A stretch of 64,000 bases of DNA from Pseudomonadota bacterium (GCA_021812385.1 JAKANO010000002.1:186001-250000); one strand, 5' to 3'; positions 17,791 to 26,751 are shown, counted from the stretch's first letter. A program made the numbers and translations. The notes: generated from the sequence alone by a model not told the origin.

Positions 17791-18840
17791 ATGCACAAGG
17801 AACAACTCGCCGCGCAAATTAAAACCTGGGGCACGGAACTCGGCTTTCAAGCCGTGGGCATCGCGAGCGTGGAACTGCCGCAGGCAGAGCAACGCTTGTT
17901 GGAATGGTTGGCGGCGGGTAGACATGGCGCGATGGATTATATGGCAAAACACGGCACGAAACGCACACGTCCGGCGCAACTGGTGCCGGGCACGCTGCGC
18001 GTCATCAGCGCCCGCCTCGACTATCGCCCAGCGCAAGCGCGCGATAGCTGGGATGTCATGCACGACCCGCACAGCGCTTTTATTTCACGCTACGCCTTGG
18101 GCCGCGATTATCACAAACTGATGCGGGCGCGCTTGCAAAAACTGGCTGATCGCATCACGCAATCCATCGGTCCCTTTCAACATCGCATCTTCACCGATAG
18201 CGCGCCGGTGATGGAAGTAGAGCTCGCGCAATTAGCCGGCTTGGGTTGGCGCGGCAAACATACGTTGCTGCTGCAACGCGAGCATGGCTCGTGGTTTTTT
18301 CTGGGCGAGATTTACACCGACCTGGATTTGCCCACCGATGCGCCGACCGAAAACCATTGCGGCACCTGCCAGTCCTGTATCGATATCTGCCCGACCGGCG
18401 CCATTGTCGCGCCGTATCAAGTCGATGCGCGACGCTGCATTTCCTACCTCACCATCGAGCTAAAAGACGCAATCCCGGAAGAACTGCGGCCGCTGCTCGG
18501 CAACCGCATCTATGGCTGCGACGATTGTCAATTGGTCTGCCCCTGGAACAAATTCGCGCAGACCACGCAGGAAACAGATTTCCACCCGCGCCATGGTTTA
18601 GACGATGCGCACTTGATCGACTTATTTGCCTGGAATGAAACCGATTTCGACTCCAAAATGCAAGGCAGCGCGATTCGCCGCATCGGGCATGCGCAATGGC
18701 TGCGCAATATCGCGGTGGCGCTGGGGAACGCGCCAACGTCTGCCGCAATCGTCGCCGCGCTGCAAACACGGCGCGATCACCCTTCACAACTGGTGCGCGA
18801 ACATGTGGCCTGGGCGCTCGGGCGGCATGGTGTGGGCTGA
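17791..18840 (+). CDS. queG: Epoxyqueuosine reductase
   Basis: Last step of queuosine synthesis: reduces epoxyqueuosine in tRNA using cobalamin and two [4Fe-4S] clusters. The 349 residues contain the ferredoxin-like CGTCQSCIDICPTGAI and CDDCQLVCPWN cluster motifs and the catalytic-region ALGRDYH. The C-terminal HEAT-like segment is short. Start choice is uncertain: ATGs at 17779 and 17791 are in frame and neither has a strong ribosome-binding site; MHKEQLAAQIKTWG fits the family best. tgt and queA for the same pathway lie at 31-33 kb. Confidence 0.95.
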   Translation: MHKEQLAAQIKTWGTELGFQAVGIASVELPQAEQRLLEWLAAGRHGAMDYMAKHGTKRTRPAQLVPGTLRVISARLDYRPAQARDSWDVMHDPHSAFISRYALGRDYHKLMRARLQKLADRITQSIGPFQHRIFTDSAPVMEVELAQLAGLGWRGKHTLLLQREHGSWFFLGEIYTDLDLPTDAPTENHCGTCQSCIDICPTGAIVAPYQVDARRCISYLTIELKDAIPEELRPLLGNRIYGCDDCQLVCPWNKFAQTTQETDFHPRHGLDDAHLIDLFAWNETDFDSKMQGSAIRRIGHAQWLRNIAVALGNAPTSAAIVAALQTRRDHPSQLVREHVAWALGRHGVG

Positions 18841-18861
18841 TATAATCTTAAATTCCATCTG

Positions 18862-18988
18862 AACCGCCAAGAGCGCCAAGGAAAAGCATTTACTATGAAA
18901 CAATGTTTGCGAAATCCAATCGAATACAAATGTTTTCCCTTTATTAGGTTTTGAGCTCTTCCTTGGCGCTCTTGGCGTCTTGGCGGTT
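18862..18988. mobile_element. Short non-coding copy of the CGCCAAG inverted-repeat element
   Basis: Left arm 18862-18884 (AACCGCCAAGAGCGCCAAGG, two heptamer units) and right arm 18959-18988 (three units) are inverted and enclose about 75 AT-rich bases without a gene. The right arm is identical over 30 bases to the left arm of the GxxExxY cassette at 4149, inverted. This looks like an internal-deletion (MITE-like) form. It lies in the 181-base gap between queG and murI and ends about 30 bases before the murI start. Confidence 0.75.
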
Positions 18989-19021
18989 AACGTTTTTTAT
19001 TGATCAAATTATTTTCAACCT

Positions 19022-19828
19022 ATGCAAGTAGATCCTAAATCCCCCATTGGCGTGTTCGACTCCGGCGTCGGCGGCTTAACCGTGGTGCGCGCGCTGATGG
19101 AGCGCCTGCCGTTTGAAAACATTGTTTACTTCGGCGATACCGCGCGCGTGCCGTATGGCGTGAAATCGGTTGAGACCATCGGCCACTACACCACGCAGAT
19201 CGCAGAGTTTCTGCTGGAAAAACAGGTCAAGCTGCTGATCATCGCTTGCAACACCATGGCGGCGGTGGCGGCGCAACAAGTCCAAGCGCTATCCCCAGTG
19301 CCGGTGCTGGATGTAATCGACGCCGGCGCGATTGGCGCGCTGGCCGCGACCCGCAACCAACAAATCGGCGTGATCGGCACGCCCACCACCATCAACAGCG
19401 ATGCCTATGCCCAAGCCATCCATCGCAGCGATCCGAATGTGCGGGTATATTCGCAAGCCTGCGCGCTGTTCGTACCCTTGGTGGAAGAAGGCTGGCTCGA
19501 CCATCCGGTCACGCGGCTCACGGCGCAAGATTATTTGAAAACCGTACTGGCGCAAGAAGTGGATACCTTGGTACTCGGCTGCACCCACTACCCGCTGCTG
19601 AAGCCATTGCTGCAAGAGGTGGCGGGCCCAAGCGTGCGCTTGATCGATTCTGCTCAAGCCATGGCGCAACGCACCGCGGCCTTGCTCAAGGAACAGCAAA
19701 TCGGCAACCCCAATCAAAGCAAACCGCGCTATGATTTTTTTGTCACCGATGTGCCGCTGCGTTTTCAAACCATCGGCGAGCGCTTTTTAGGCCGCGCTTT
19801 GCCGAACGTGCATCTGGTGAAATGGTAA
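19022..19828 (+). CDS. murI: Glutamate racemase
   Basis: Cytoplasmic racemase that supplies D-glutamate for peptidoglycan. The 268 residues begin MQVDPKSPIGVFDSGVGGLTV. Both catalytic cysteine motifs are present: IIACNTMAAVA (first half) and LGCTHYPLL (second half). The VYFGDTARVPYG substrate loop is also conserved. It follows the MITE-like repeat and precedes the M48 protease by 22 bases. Co-transcription with the protease is plausible. Confidence 0.97.
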   Translation: MQVDPKSPIGVFDSGVGGLTVVRALMERLPFENIVYFGDTARVPYGVKSVETIGHYTTQIAEFLLEKQVKLLIIACNTMAAVAAQQVQALSPVPVLDVIDAGAIGALAATRNQQIGVIGTPTTINSDAYAQAIHRSDPNVRVYSQACALFVPLVEEGWLDHPVTRLTAQDYLKTVLAQEVDTLVLGCTHYPLLKPLLQEVAGPSVRLIDSAQAMAQRTAALLKEQQIGNPNQSKPRYDFFVTDVPLRFQTIGERFLGRALPNVHLVKW

Positions 19829-19850
19829 AACTCTAGCAAGGACGACACCC

Positions 19851-20681
19851 ATGACTACGTTTATTTCCGGCATTCGTATCGCTGCGCTCATCACGACGAC
19901 CACGGTGCTCGCAGCAGGCTGCGCCAGCACCACGCAATCCGGTGCGGTGGGCGTCGAGCGCAAGCAACTGCTGCTCGTCTCGGCGCAACAAGCCGAGCAA
20001 GGCGCTGCAACCTTCTATGCGCAGGAAAAAGACAAATACGCGAAAGCCGGCGCCTTGAATACCAACCCGCAGCAAACCGCGCGCGTCAGAACCATCGCTG
20101 CCGGTTTAATCGAACAAGCCGGCGCTTTCCGCCCGGACACGCGCAACTGGAAGTGGGAGGTCAACGTCATCAACAGCAAACAAGTCAACGCCTACTGTGC
20201 GGCCGGCGGCAAGATGGCGATTTATACCGGTCTGCTGGACGGCCTGAAACTGAATGACAATGAGGTCGCCGCAGTCATGGGCCACGAAATCGCGCACGCC
20301 TTGCGCGAACACACGCGCGAAGCCATGTCGGAAGCCTTGGCGGAACAACTTGGCATCAGCGTGCTCGCCGCCGCATTTAAACTCGGCGAAACCAGCACGA
20401 ACCTGCTTGGCAACGCCGCGCAGATCGGGTTGACACTGCCCTTTTCGCGCGAGAAAGAACGCGAAGCGGATCGCATTGGCCTGGAGTTGATGGCGCGTGC
20501 CGGCTATGACCCGCGCGACGCCGTGAGCGTCTGGCGCAAAATGATGTCCGGTGGCGGCAGCCCGCCGGAGTTATTGAGCACCCACCCCGATCCGGCCAAC
20601 CGGATTAAGGACATCGAAGCGCATCTGCCCAGCGTCATGCCCTTGTACGAAGCAGCCAAGCGCCGGAAATCTGCGCGCTAA
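19851..20681 (+). CDS. M48-family metalloprotease, lipoprotein
   Basis: 276-residue zinc peptidase of the M48C (LoiP/YcaL-like) group. The signal sequence ends in the lipobox TVLAAGCAST, so it should be anchored in the outer membrane facing the periplasm. The zinc site is HEIAHALREH, with the third ligand in EREADRIGLELM. The STHPDPANRIKDIEAHLP tail is typical of the family. These proteases remove misassembled outer-membrane proteins. The stop codon runs directly into the A-tract of the 20680-20710 hairpin. Confidence 0.92.
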   Translation: MTTFISGIRIAALITTTTVLAAGCASTTQSGAVGVERKQLLLVSAQQAEQGAATFYAQEKDKYAKAGALNTNPQQTARVRTIAAGLIEQAGAFRPDTRNWKWEVNVINSKQVNAYCAAGGKMAIYTGLLDGLKLNDNEVAAVMGHEIAHALREHTREAMSEALAEQLGISVLAAAFKLGETSTNLLGNAAQIGLTLPFSREKEREADRIGLELMARAGYDPRDAVSVWRKMMSGGGSPPELLSTHPDPANRIKDIEAHLPSVMPLYEAAKRRKSAR

Positions 20682-20710
20682 AAAAAAGCCGGGTGGTCAG
20701 ACCACCCGGC
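20680..20710 (-). terminator. Strong intrinsic terminator on the minus strand
   Basis: GCCGGGTGGT (20688-20697) pairs with ACCACCCGGC (20701-20710) around a 3-base loop. On the minus strand the hairpin is followed by eight T residues, a textbook Rho-independent terminator. On the plus strand there is no T-tract. The nearest minus-strand gene, the GspE-like ATPase, ends 298 bases upstream of the hairpin, so the terminator seems to belong to a transcript covering the intervening region. Confidence 0.85.
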
Positions 20711-21007
20711 AAACCTCGGATCTAGGAGAGGAGAGATTCCCGATGCAAGCAACGCGTTAGCGCCCCTCGCATGGATTACTGTTGCAATCCACATGCCATA
20801 TTCAACATGGCGCTGCTTACAAATTAGTCACACGGAATTTACGCTGATAGCCGGTTGAATTACCGATAAATTTTGCTCGCCGCCGTAGCCTGCCACAGGA
20901 TTTGCGTCCTGATCGGCCGCCCTCTTCCAGCATTGAAAAGTGACGTAAAACGCCGGCAAAACTGCCGTAATTAGACTGCGCTGCGCCCTAAAAGCGCATG
21001 GGCGGTT
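20711..21007 (-). ncRNA. Candidate structured small RNA (no gene in this gap)
   Basis: This region has no plausible reading frame above about 10 codons but has much structure on the minus strand. In order there is a CGGCAGTTTTGCCG hairpin (near 20970, perhaps the 3' end of the upstream ATPase mRNA), CAGGACGCAAATCCTG near 20920 flanked by CCGAT/ATCGG, TGGATT...AATCCA around 20780, and a pyrimidine run CTCTCCTCTCCTAG (near 20730). The strong terminator at 20710-20680 follows. The pyrimidine run is complementary to a ribosome-binding site. Strand and ends are inferred; no clear promoter was recognised. Confidence 0.4.
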
Positions 21008-23380
21008 CTATTTGATGCACACCGCGCGCACTTGCTTCATGTCGGTAATGCCTTGGAGTACGCGCTCGATGCCGTCTTGCTTCAAGGTGCGCATGCCCTC
21101 GCTCAAGGCCGTGGCCAACAGCTCGGCGACACGCGCGTGCTCTTGGATATTTTTCTTGAGCGCGTCGCTGCCCACCAGCAACTCATGCAGACCCAGGCGC
21201 CCTTTATAGCCCGTACTGTTGCAGGCATCGCAGCCGACGGGTTCGTACAAGGTGAATTGCCCTTTAGCGTCGGCAAATTGCTTCACCCAGTCCTGATAAA
21301 TGCTTTCCATCACGGCCTTGGGATTGCTCTTCCAAGATTCGATCGCGGCCAACTCGGCGCAATATTCATGCAACAGCTTTTTGATTTCGTCTGCACTGGC
21401 GCTATGCGCCTTTTTGCATTTCGGGCACAGCCGCTTTGCCAGGCGTTGCGCCAAGATGCCGAGCAAGGCGTCGGAAAAGTTGAACGGGTCCATGCCCATA
21501 TCCAGCAAGCGAATGATCGATTCCGGGGCGCTGTTGGTGTGCAGGGTGGCGAGCACCAAATGCCCGGTGAGCGAAGCCTCGATACCGGTGCTGACGGTTT
21601 CCTGATCGCGCATCTCGCCGACCATGATGATGTCCGGATCGGCGCGCAGAAACGCGCGCATGGCCACGGAGAAAGTAAGTCCGGCCTTGGGATTGACCTG
21701 CACCTGCCTTAAGCCTTTTTGCGTGATCTCGACCGGATCTTCCGCAGTCCAGATTTTCGTTTCGGGCGTGTTCAAGTATTTCAGCACCGAATGCAGCGTG
21801 GTGGTTTTGCCGGAGCCGGTCGGGCCGCACACCAGGAATAAGCCGTACGGCTTGTTGATGATAGTTTGGATGGTGCTGTAATTGCGCGGGCTTAAGCCTA
21901 ATTTATCCAGCGGTATCGGTTCGCCGGCGGCGAGAATCCGCATCACGATATCTTCCACGCCGCCCGCCGTGGGAATGGTGGCGACGCGCAATTCGATATC
22001 CGGCCCACCGAATTTTTTAAATTTGATCTTGCCGTCTTGCGGCTTTCTTTTTTCGGCGATGTCCAGGTCGCACATGATTTTCAAGCGCGCGACCAAGGCG
22101 TTGCGATAGTTGGCGGGAACTTCGATGTAGGGCCCCAGCGTGCCATCGCGGCGAAACCGCACTTGCGTCATGTCCTTGCCATTGCCGGATTCGATATGGA
22201 TGTCGGAGGCGCCTTGCTGGTAGGCCTCGATAATGATCTTGTTGACCAGCTTCACCAGTTCATTGTCGATGGCGGCGCTCAAGTCGTCGGCAGACACCTC
22301 CTCGACCACCTCATCTTCCAAGCTGGACAATAAATCGCCGATGGAGGCGCCGCCGTTGTCGCCAAAAAACAAATCGATGGTCTGCATGAACTCACGATTC
22401 ATGCAGGTCTTGTATATCAGCGTGTGCTTGGGAAAGACGTTGCTGGCGATGCGCGAACTTTTAATGCGCTCCGGATCGGGTGTCAGAATGACCAGGCCTG
22501 CCGGCGTTTCCTCGATCGGCACCCACAGGCTGCTCGCCACGAATTCATGTTTCAGGTTTTTGAACAGATCGACCGGCTTGACGCGATTCGGGTTGAACGG
22601 CTCGTAAGGTACTTGAAAAAACGCGGCCAGGGACTTGCCGATGTCGCTGACCTTAATTTGAAATTCATCCACCAACACATCTTCCAGATGCTTGCCCTGC
22701 TTGCGTGCGGCGCGCGCAGCCAACTTGATTTCATCGGCAGAAATAATATTTTCACGCACCAGGAAATCGAATTTAGTGCTGATGCCGGGGCGCAGGTTGC
22801 GGCGCAGTTCGAATGCAACGGCCAGCGTTTTGGCCACGTCGCTAATGCCTTCTACCGCCAGCTTAGGGAAGGGCAAACCCGTTAGGGTATTGATCAGCTG
22901 CACCACGCCGAGCAGCTCCCGGCTTTCGCCGAGTATCGGCGCTACCAACATTTGCTTGGTTTGGTAGCTGGTTTTTTGGTCGACTTCTTTCAGGAAGCGG
23001 ATATCCGCACTGATGGCCGCGAGTTCCTGGGCGTCGTACACATTGGCGATATTCAGCGCCGTCTTATTCAGGGCGACAAAGCCCGCGATACTGGCCGGCG
23101 AGATGCGCAGCGACCAATCCTTAAAACCGTCCAACCCGGTTTTGATCTTGGATACGATGGCGCTGCCATCCTCGCTCACGCTGTAAATCGTGACCCGCTC
23201 CGCTTCCAACAAGCTGCAAACATCGGCGCCGATTTCCAGCATGATGTCGTCGATATTGCGCGTGCCATGGATTTTATTGGCAACGGCTTGCAGCTTGCGG
23301 CTGAATGCGAGCTTGCTGCCGAGTTCCGCGACATTGCCTTCAGCCGCACCAGCCGGTGCAATTTCCGCAAGTTTGTTCAT
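21008..23380 (-). CDS. GAF-domain type II/IV secretion ATPase (GspE/PilB-like), orphan
   Basis: 790-residue hexameric-ATPase homologue. Order: GAF domain (about 25-190), a GspE N-terminal-like helical region (about 195-330), then the GspE/PilB ATPase core. The core has Walker A in CGPTGSGKTTTLHSVL, the Asp box TAEDPVE, Walker B in DPDIIMVGEMRDQET, the His box LATLHTN and the zinc-binding CPKC...CDAC pairs before GRLGLHELL. The ATG at 23380 has GGAAAC upstream. No pilin, pilC or gsp genes are adjacent, so the machine it powers is unknown. The GAF domain suggests control by a small ligand. Confidence 0.88.
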   Translation of the reverse strand: MNKLAEIAPAGAAEGNVAELGSKLAFSRKLQAVANKIHGTRNIDDIMLEIGADVCSLLEAERVTIYSVSEDGSAIVSKIKTGLDGFKDWSLRISPASIAGFVALNKTALNIANVYDAQELAAISADIRFLKEVDQKTSYQTKQMLVAPILGESRELLGVVQLINTLTGLPFPKLAVEGISDVAKTLAVAFELRRNLRPGISTKFDFLVRENIISADEIKLAARAARKQGKHLEDVLVDEFQIKVSDIGKSLAAFFQVPYEPFNPNRVKPVDLFKNLKHEFVASSLWVPIEETPAGLVILTPDPERIKSSRIASNVFPKHTLIYKTCMNREFMQTIDLFFGDNGGASIGDLLSSLEDEVVEEVSADDLSAAIDNELVKLVNKIIIEAYQQGASDIHIESGNGKDMTQVRFRRDGTLGPYIEVPANYRNALVARLKIMCDLDIAEKRKPQDGKIKFKKFGGPDIELRVATIPTAGGVEDIVMRILAAGEPIPLDKLGLSPRNYSTIQTIINKPYGLFLVCGPTGSGKTTTLHSVLKYLNTPETKIWTAEDPVEITQKGLRQVQVNPKAGLTFSVAMRAFLRADPDIIMVGEMRDQETVSTGIEASLTGHLVLATLHTNSAPESIIRLLDMGMDPFNFSDALLGILAQRLAKRLCPKCKKAHSASADEIKKLLHEYCAELAAIESWKSNPKAVMESIYQDWVKQFADAKGQFTLYEPVGCDACNSTGYKGRLGLHELLVGSDALKKNIQEHARVAELLATALSEGMRTLKQDGIERVLQGITDMKQVRAVCIK

Positions 23381-23438
23381 GGTTGTTTCCAAAAGCAACA
23401 CCACTACAACGGAAGAAAAGCACCGGGACTTTAGATAT

Positions 23439-24032
23439 TTATCCTAGTTTGCGCAGCACCAAGGTGCGGTTATTCACCGGCATTTCGTGGTCTGCTTCCA
23501 AATGCAGGCCATGCTGTTCGGCCAAGTCGCAAACGGCTTCGGCATCGCGAATGCCGCTGGCCGGGTCGCGCGCCTTGAGCCAGGCATCGAAACTGGCATT
23601 GCTCGGCGCAGTAAATTTCCCGCCGTAATTGAATGGCCCGTACACACACATCACGCCGCCCGGTTGCAGCACTTGGCCTGCGCCCCGAAATAAGCGCTCT
23701 ACCTCGGGCCACGAGACGATATGCAAGGTATTGGCGGTAAATACGCCCTCGACCGGCTCTATAGGCCAAGGATCGGCGTTTACATCGATCAGAATGGGCG
23801 GCCGGGCATTGGGCAATGCCGCCTCGTCCAGCCACAGGCGGATGCCGGCGTGATGCTGCTCTAAATCGCTGGTTTGCCAGCTTAAATGGGGCAAATGCCG
23901 CGCAAAATGCACGGCATGCTGTCCGGTGCCACTGCCAATTTCGAGTACACTATGCACATCGGCAAAGGCTAGACGCAGGATGGCCAGAATCGGCTCTTGA
24001 TTGTTTTCACAGGCTTCTGAAAATGGCTTCAT
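23439..24032 (-). CDS. DUF938 class I SAM-dependent methyltransferase-like protein
   Basis: 197-residue protein of the DUF938 family. The SAM-binding motif I is LEIGSGTGQHAVHFA. The N-terminal FSEACENNQEPIL and the YGPFNYGGKFTAPSNASFDAWLKARDPASGIRD core, quoted here only in its key words YGPFNY and SNASFD, define the family. Substrate unknown. It is divergent from the REC-GGDEF gene, with about 108 bases between, and lies downstream of nothing on its own strand. Confidence 0.85.
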   Translation of the reverse strand: MKPFSEACENNQEPILAILRLAFADVHSVLEIGSGTGQHAVHFARHLPHLSWQTSDLEQHHAGIRLWLDEAALPNARPPILIDVNADPWPIEPVEGVFTANTLHIVSWPEVERLFRGAGQVLQPGGVMCVYGPFNYGGKFTAPSNASFDAWLKARDPASGIRDAEAVCDLAEQHGLHLEADHEMPVNNRTLVLRKLG

Positions 24033-24140
24033 TTTTTATACATTTCGTCACAATCGGCAAATTATCGCACTAAATAAACCACATGCGCTGCCGTTAATAC
24101 CCTTATTGATACATCCTAAAAGTTAGATTTATCACCCCCA

Positions 24141-25781
24141 ATGTTTTTTGCTTCCACTGAACTCAGTCAAAAAAGCCAAACGCTCCTAGCCGATTGGCAG
24201 CGCTATCAATCCGCGCCCAGTTTTGAGAATTTCGTCGAGCTTGCGGTCTCGATTAATAGCTTTACCGAATTTTTGATCGACAAGGGATTTACTGCCTTGC
24301 ATCACGCCAGCCACGAGCTGGAACAAGTCGCTTTATCCTTATTCAGCGTTGAAGTGCAACACCCTATTCCACAAGCCGCATCGGATGACCTGAATGAGCG
24401 CATCCTCGCGCTCATTCAGATGATCGAGAACTATATGGCGGCCAGCGCAAACTTGGCCGAGCGCCGCACCGAACCGCAACCCGACGTTGTGCTCGATACG
24501 CACCAAACGCGCTGCCTCTGGCTCATTGGGCACAAACCGGAAGTTTGGCAAGATTTGTTGACCCAGCTCGGCTATTTCGGCAAGAAGATCAAGTTTCTAA
24601 CGTGGGACGACGCGCTCCCCACAGACATCAACAGCGACCCCTTATTGCTGCTCGATATCAGCAGCCTGCCCGAGGGCGAGTGGCAAAATCGCATCAAAGC
24701 GCTACGCCAACAATTTTCGGTCGGGCAGCTGATCTGTCTCGCCATCCGCTCCGATTTCGAGCAATTGCAGCAGGCATTGCGTAGCGGCTGCGATTGGTGC
24801 ATGCCGGAAGGCACGCCGACCCACACCATCGTCGCGCAAATCCTGGAAATGGACGATCGCCAAGAACAGGAAGCATTCCGCGTGCTGATTGTGGAGGACT
24901 CGATGACCGCGAGCGTCTTCATTCAACGCACGCTGGAAGAAAGCCAGATCAGCACCCACGCCATTCAAGACCCGTCCCAGGTGCTCAACGCGCTGAAACA
25001 ATTCAACCCAGATTTAATCCTGATGGACATGTACATGCCCAACTGCACGGGCGTGGAAGCCGCGCGCGTGATTCGCCAGCACAATGAGTTTTTAAGCATC
25101 CCCATCGTGTATCTCTCCGGTGAAACCAATATCGCGCTGCAAGTCGATGCCATGCGCTTGGGCGGGGACCACTTCCTCACCAAACCGTTTAACCCCATCT
25201 TCCTGAATGCGATCATCAAGAGCAAAATCGAGCGCTATCGCGCACTGCGCCGTTCCATGTATCACGATAGCTTGACCGGTTTGCTGAACCACACCAGCGG
25301 AAAAAACACCCTGGATACCCTGCTCTACAGCGTCGCGCATGACAAGGGAGATTTAGCCGTGGTGATGCTGGATATCGACAACTTCAAGCAAGTCAACGAC
25401 AACTATGGCCATCCCGTCGGCGATCAAGTCATTCGCAGCCTATCGTGGCTGCTCAAACAACGGCTGCGCAAACACGATGTGCTGTGCCGCTATGGCGGCG
25501 AGGAATTTCTCATCGGCCTGCCGCATACCAGCGCACACCAGGCATTCAATATCATCGACCGCATTCGCCAGGATTTTGCGCAAATTCGCCATCCTTACAA
25601 TGGCTCCTATTTCTGCACCACGGCCAGCGGCGGCATCTCCACCTATCCCACAATTCAAAGCGGCGATGAGCTGATCACGGCCGCCGACGATGCCCTCTAC
25701 AAAGCCAAACGCGGCGGACGCAATCGCATCGAGCTTGCCGTCAAGCCGGCCTCCAGCCAAGATTCTTTATTCAAGGCTTGA
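24141..25781 (+). CDS. Response regulator-diguanylate cyclase with extra N-terminal modules
   Basis: 546 residues. About 1-110 is a helical, Hpt-like bundle without a clear phospho-histidine motif. About 120-245 resembles a degenerate receiver (CLWLIGHKPE, LLLDISS) lacking the acidic pocket. About 250-370 is an intact receiver with VLIVEDS, the phospho-acceptor in LILMDMYMPNC and the Lys in FLTKPF. About 375-540 is a GGDEF domain with active GGEEF, preceded five residues earlier by R-K-H-D, an I-site. It therefore likely makes cyclic di-GMP under phosphorylation control. No histidine kinase is adjacent. The 3' end overlaps the convergent DUF3025 gene by 11 bases. Confidence 0.92.
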   Translation: MFFASTELSQKSQTLLADWQRYQSAPSFENFVELAVSINSFTEFLIDKGFTALHHASHELEQVALSLFSVEVQHPIPQAASDDLNERILALIQMIENYMAASANLAERRTEPQPDVVLDTHQTRCLWLIGHKPEVWQDLLTQLGYFGKKIKFLTWDDALPTDINSDPLLLLDISSLPEGEWQNRIKALRQQFSVGQLICLAIRSDFEQLQQALRSGCDWCMPEGTPTHTIVAQILEMDDRQEQEAFRVLIVEDSMTASVFIQRTLEESQISTHAIQDPSQVLNALKQFNPDLILMDMYMPNCTGVEAARVIRQHNEFLSIPIVYLSGETNIALQVDAMRLGGDHFLTKPFNPIFLNAIIKSKIERYRALRRSMYHDSLTGLLNHTSGKNTLDTLLYSVAHDKGDLAVVMLDIDNFKQVNDNYGHPVGDQVIRSLSWLLKQRLRKHDVLCRYGGEEFLIGLPHTSAHQAFNIIDRIRQDFAQIRHPYNGSYFCTTASGGISTYPTIQSGDELITAADDALYKAKRGGRNRIELAVKPASSQDSLFKA

Positions 25782-26607
25782 GTCGCCTTCCCGGGCGAAA
25801 GTAACGCTGATCGTCGTAATATTCCGCACCTTCATTGTCCGGCGTAAAGCCCGGAAATCCCAGCAGCGGCAACGGCGCCAAATCCAGCGGTTGCAAAAAC
25901 TGTCCGGCATCGGCAATGCGTCGCGCCAGCATTTGATCCGCCTCGGCCAGTTGCTGCGCCAATGGCTGGGCGAACAAATCCTGCGCAACCGGCAAGATCA
26001 CGCCCTTACCGGTCAACCCGCGATAGGGCGCGAGCGCGCGCTCCATCAAGCCATGACCGAATAAAAAACAGCGCATGTTTGTGCGCACCGCGCGGCGATT
26101 TTCCCAAAATAGCCGCTTCCACTGAAAATCGAGCATCAGCTTGGAAAGCGCGGGGTCCGAACACAACACGATAACGCCGCTTTCATCGAATTGCGTCAAG
26201 GTATCTTGGTTGGGGCTGCGCGGCCCAGCCGGGACTCCGACAGCGGCACGCGCTTCCAGCAGCGCATACTGGCGCGCATTCAATGCTGCCTTGGCTAGCG
26301 GGAAAGTAGCCCAGGTCAGCAAATTAAAAGCGTCGTGCCAACTCTCCAAGCGCGTTTGTAATTCACCCTGCAAATAGATGCGCGGCTCATAGCCTTGGCG
26401 CCAATCCGCGGATTTTTCGCTGGCTTGCGCGACCACGCGTAACAGCTTCCCGCTGGCCGTCATCACCGGCTGCGGCAAACCATCCAGCAGCAATTGATAA
26501 TCCGCGAGTGTCGGCCAAGCTTGCGGCCACTCGATTTTTTCCAGCGCCGGTTGCAATGCCGTATACATTGGCACGCCCCGAACTTGCTCAATACCCCATG
26601 CACTCAT
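25771..26607 (-). CDS. DUF3025 protein
   Basis: 278 residues, no signal peptide or membrane segment. The conserved block around WHDAFNLLTWATFPLAK followed by ALNARQY identifies DUF3025, a proteobacterial family of unknown function. Other conserved words are DESGVIVLCSDP, FLFGHGLMERAL and the C-terminal LLGFPGFTPDNEGAEYY, given here as GFPGF and EYYDD. Nothing in the neighbourhood indicates a role. It overlaps the convergent REC-GGDEF gene by 11 bases. Confidence 0.8.
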   Translation of the reverse strand: MSAWGIEQVRGVPMYTALQPALEKIEWPQAWPTLADYQLLLDGLPQPVMTASGKLLRVVAQASEKSADWRQGYEPRIYLQGELQTRLESWHDAFNLLTWATFPLAKAALNARQYALLEARAAVGVPAGPRSPNQDTLTQFDESGVIVLCSDPALSKLMLDFQWKRLFWENRRAVRTNMRCFLFGHGLMERALAPYRGLTGKGVILPVAQDLFAQPLAQQLAEADQMLARRIADAGQFLQPLDLAPLPLLGFPGFTPDNEGAEYYDDQRYFRPGRRLKP

Positions 26608-26751
26608 AGCGTCTTATCTGCACTTCATTTTTCAGTACGATGCGATCCGCTAGCTTAACGATAAATCTCAAATGCGCCCACCCAAGCAAATGCCCCGTTG
26701 GCCGGGCAGCGCTTTGCCGGTAAGATGATCATTTTTTCTTCGGAGCCATCC

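Noticed and set aside
20740..20760. Small gene on the plus strand after AGGAGAGGAGAG (ATG at 20742)
   Set aside because: The frame stops after five codons; the purine run is better read as the complement of a CU run on the minus strand.
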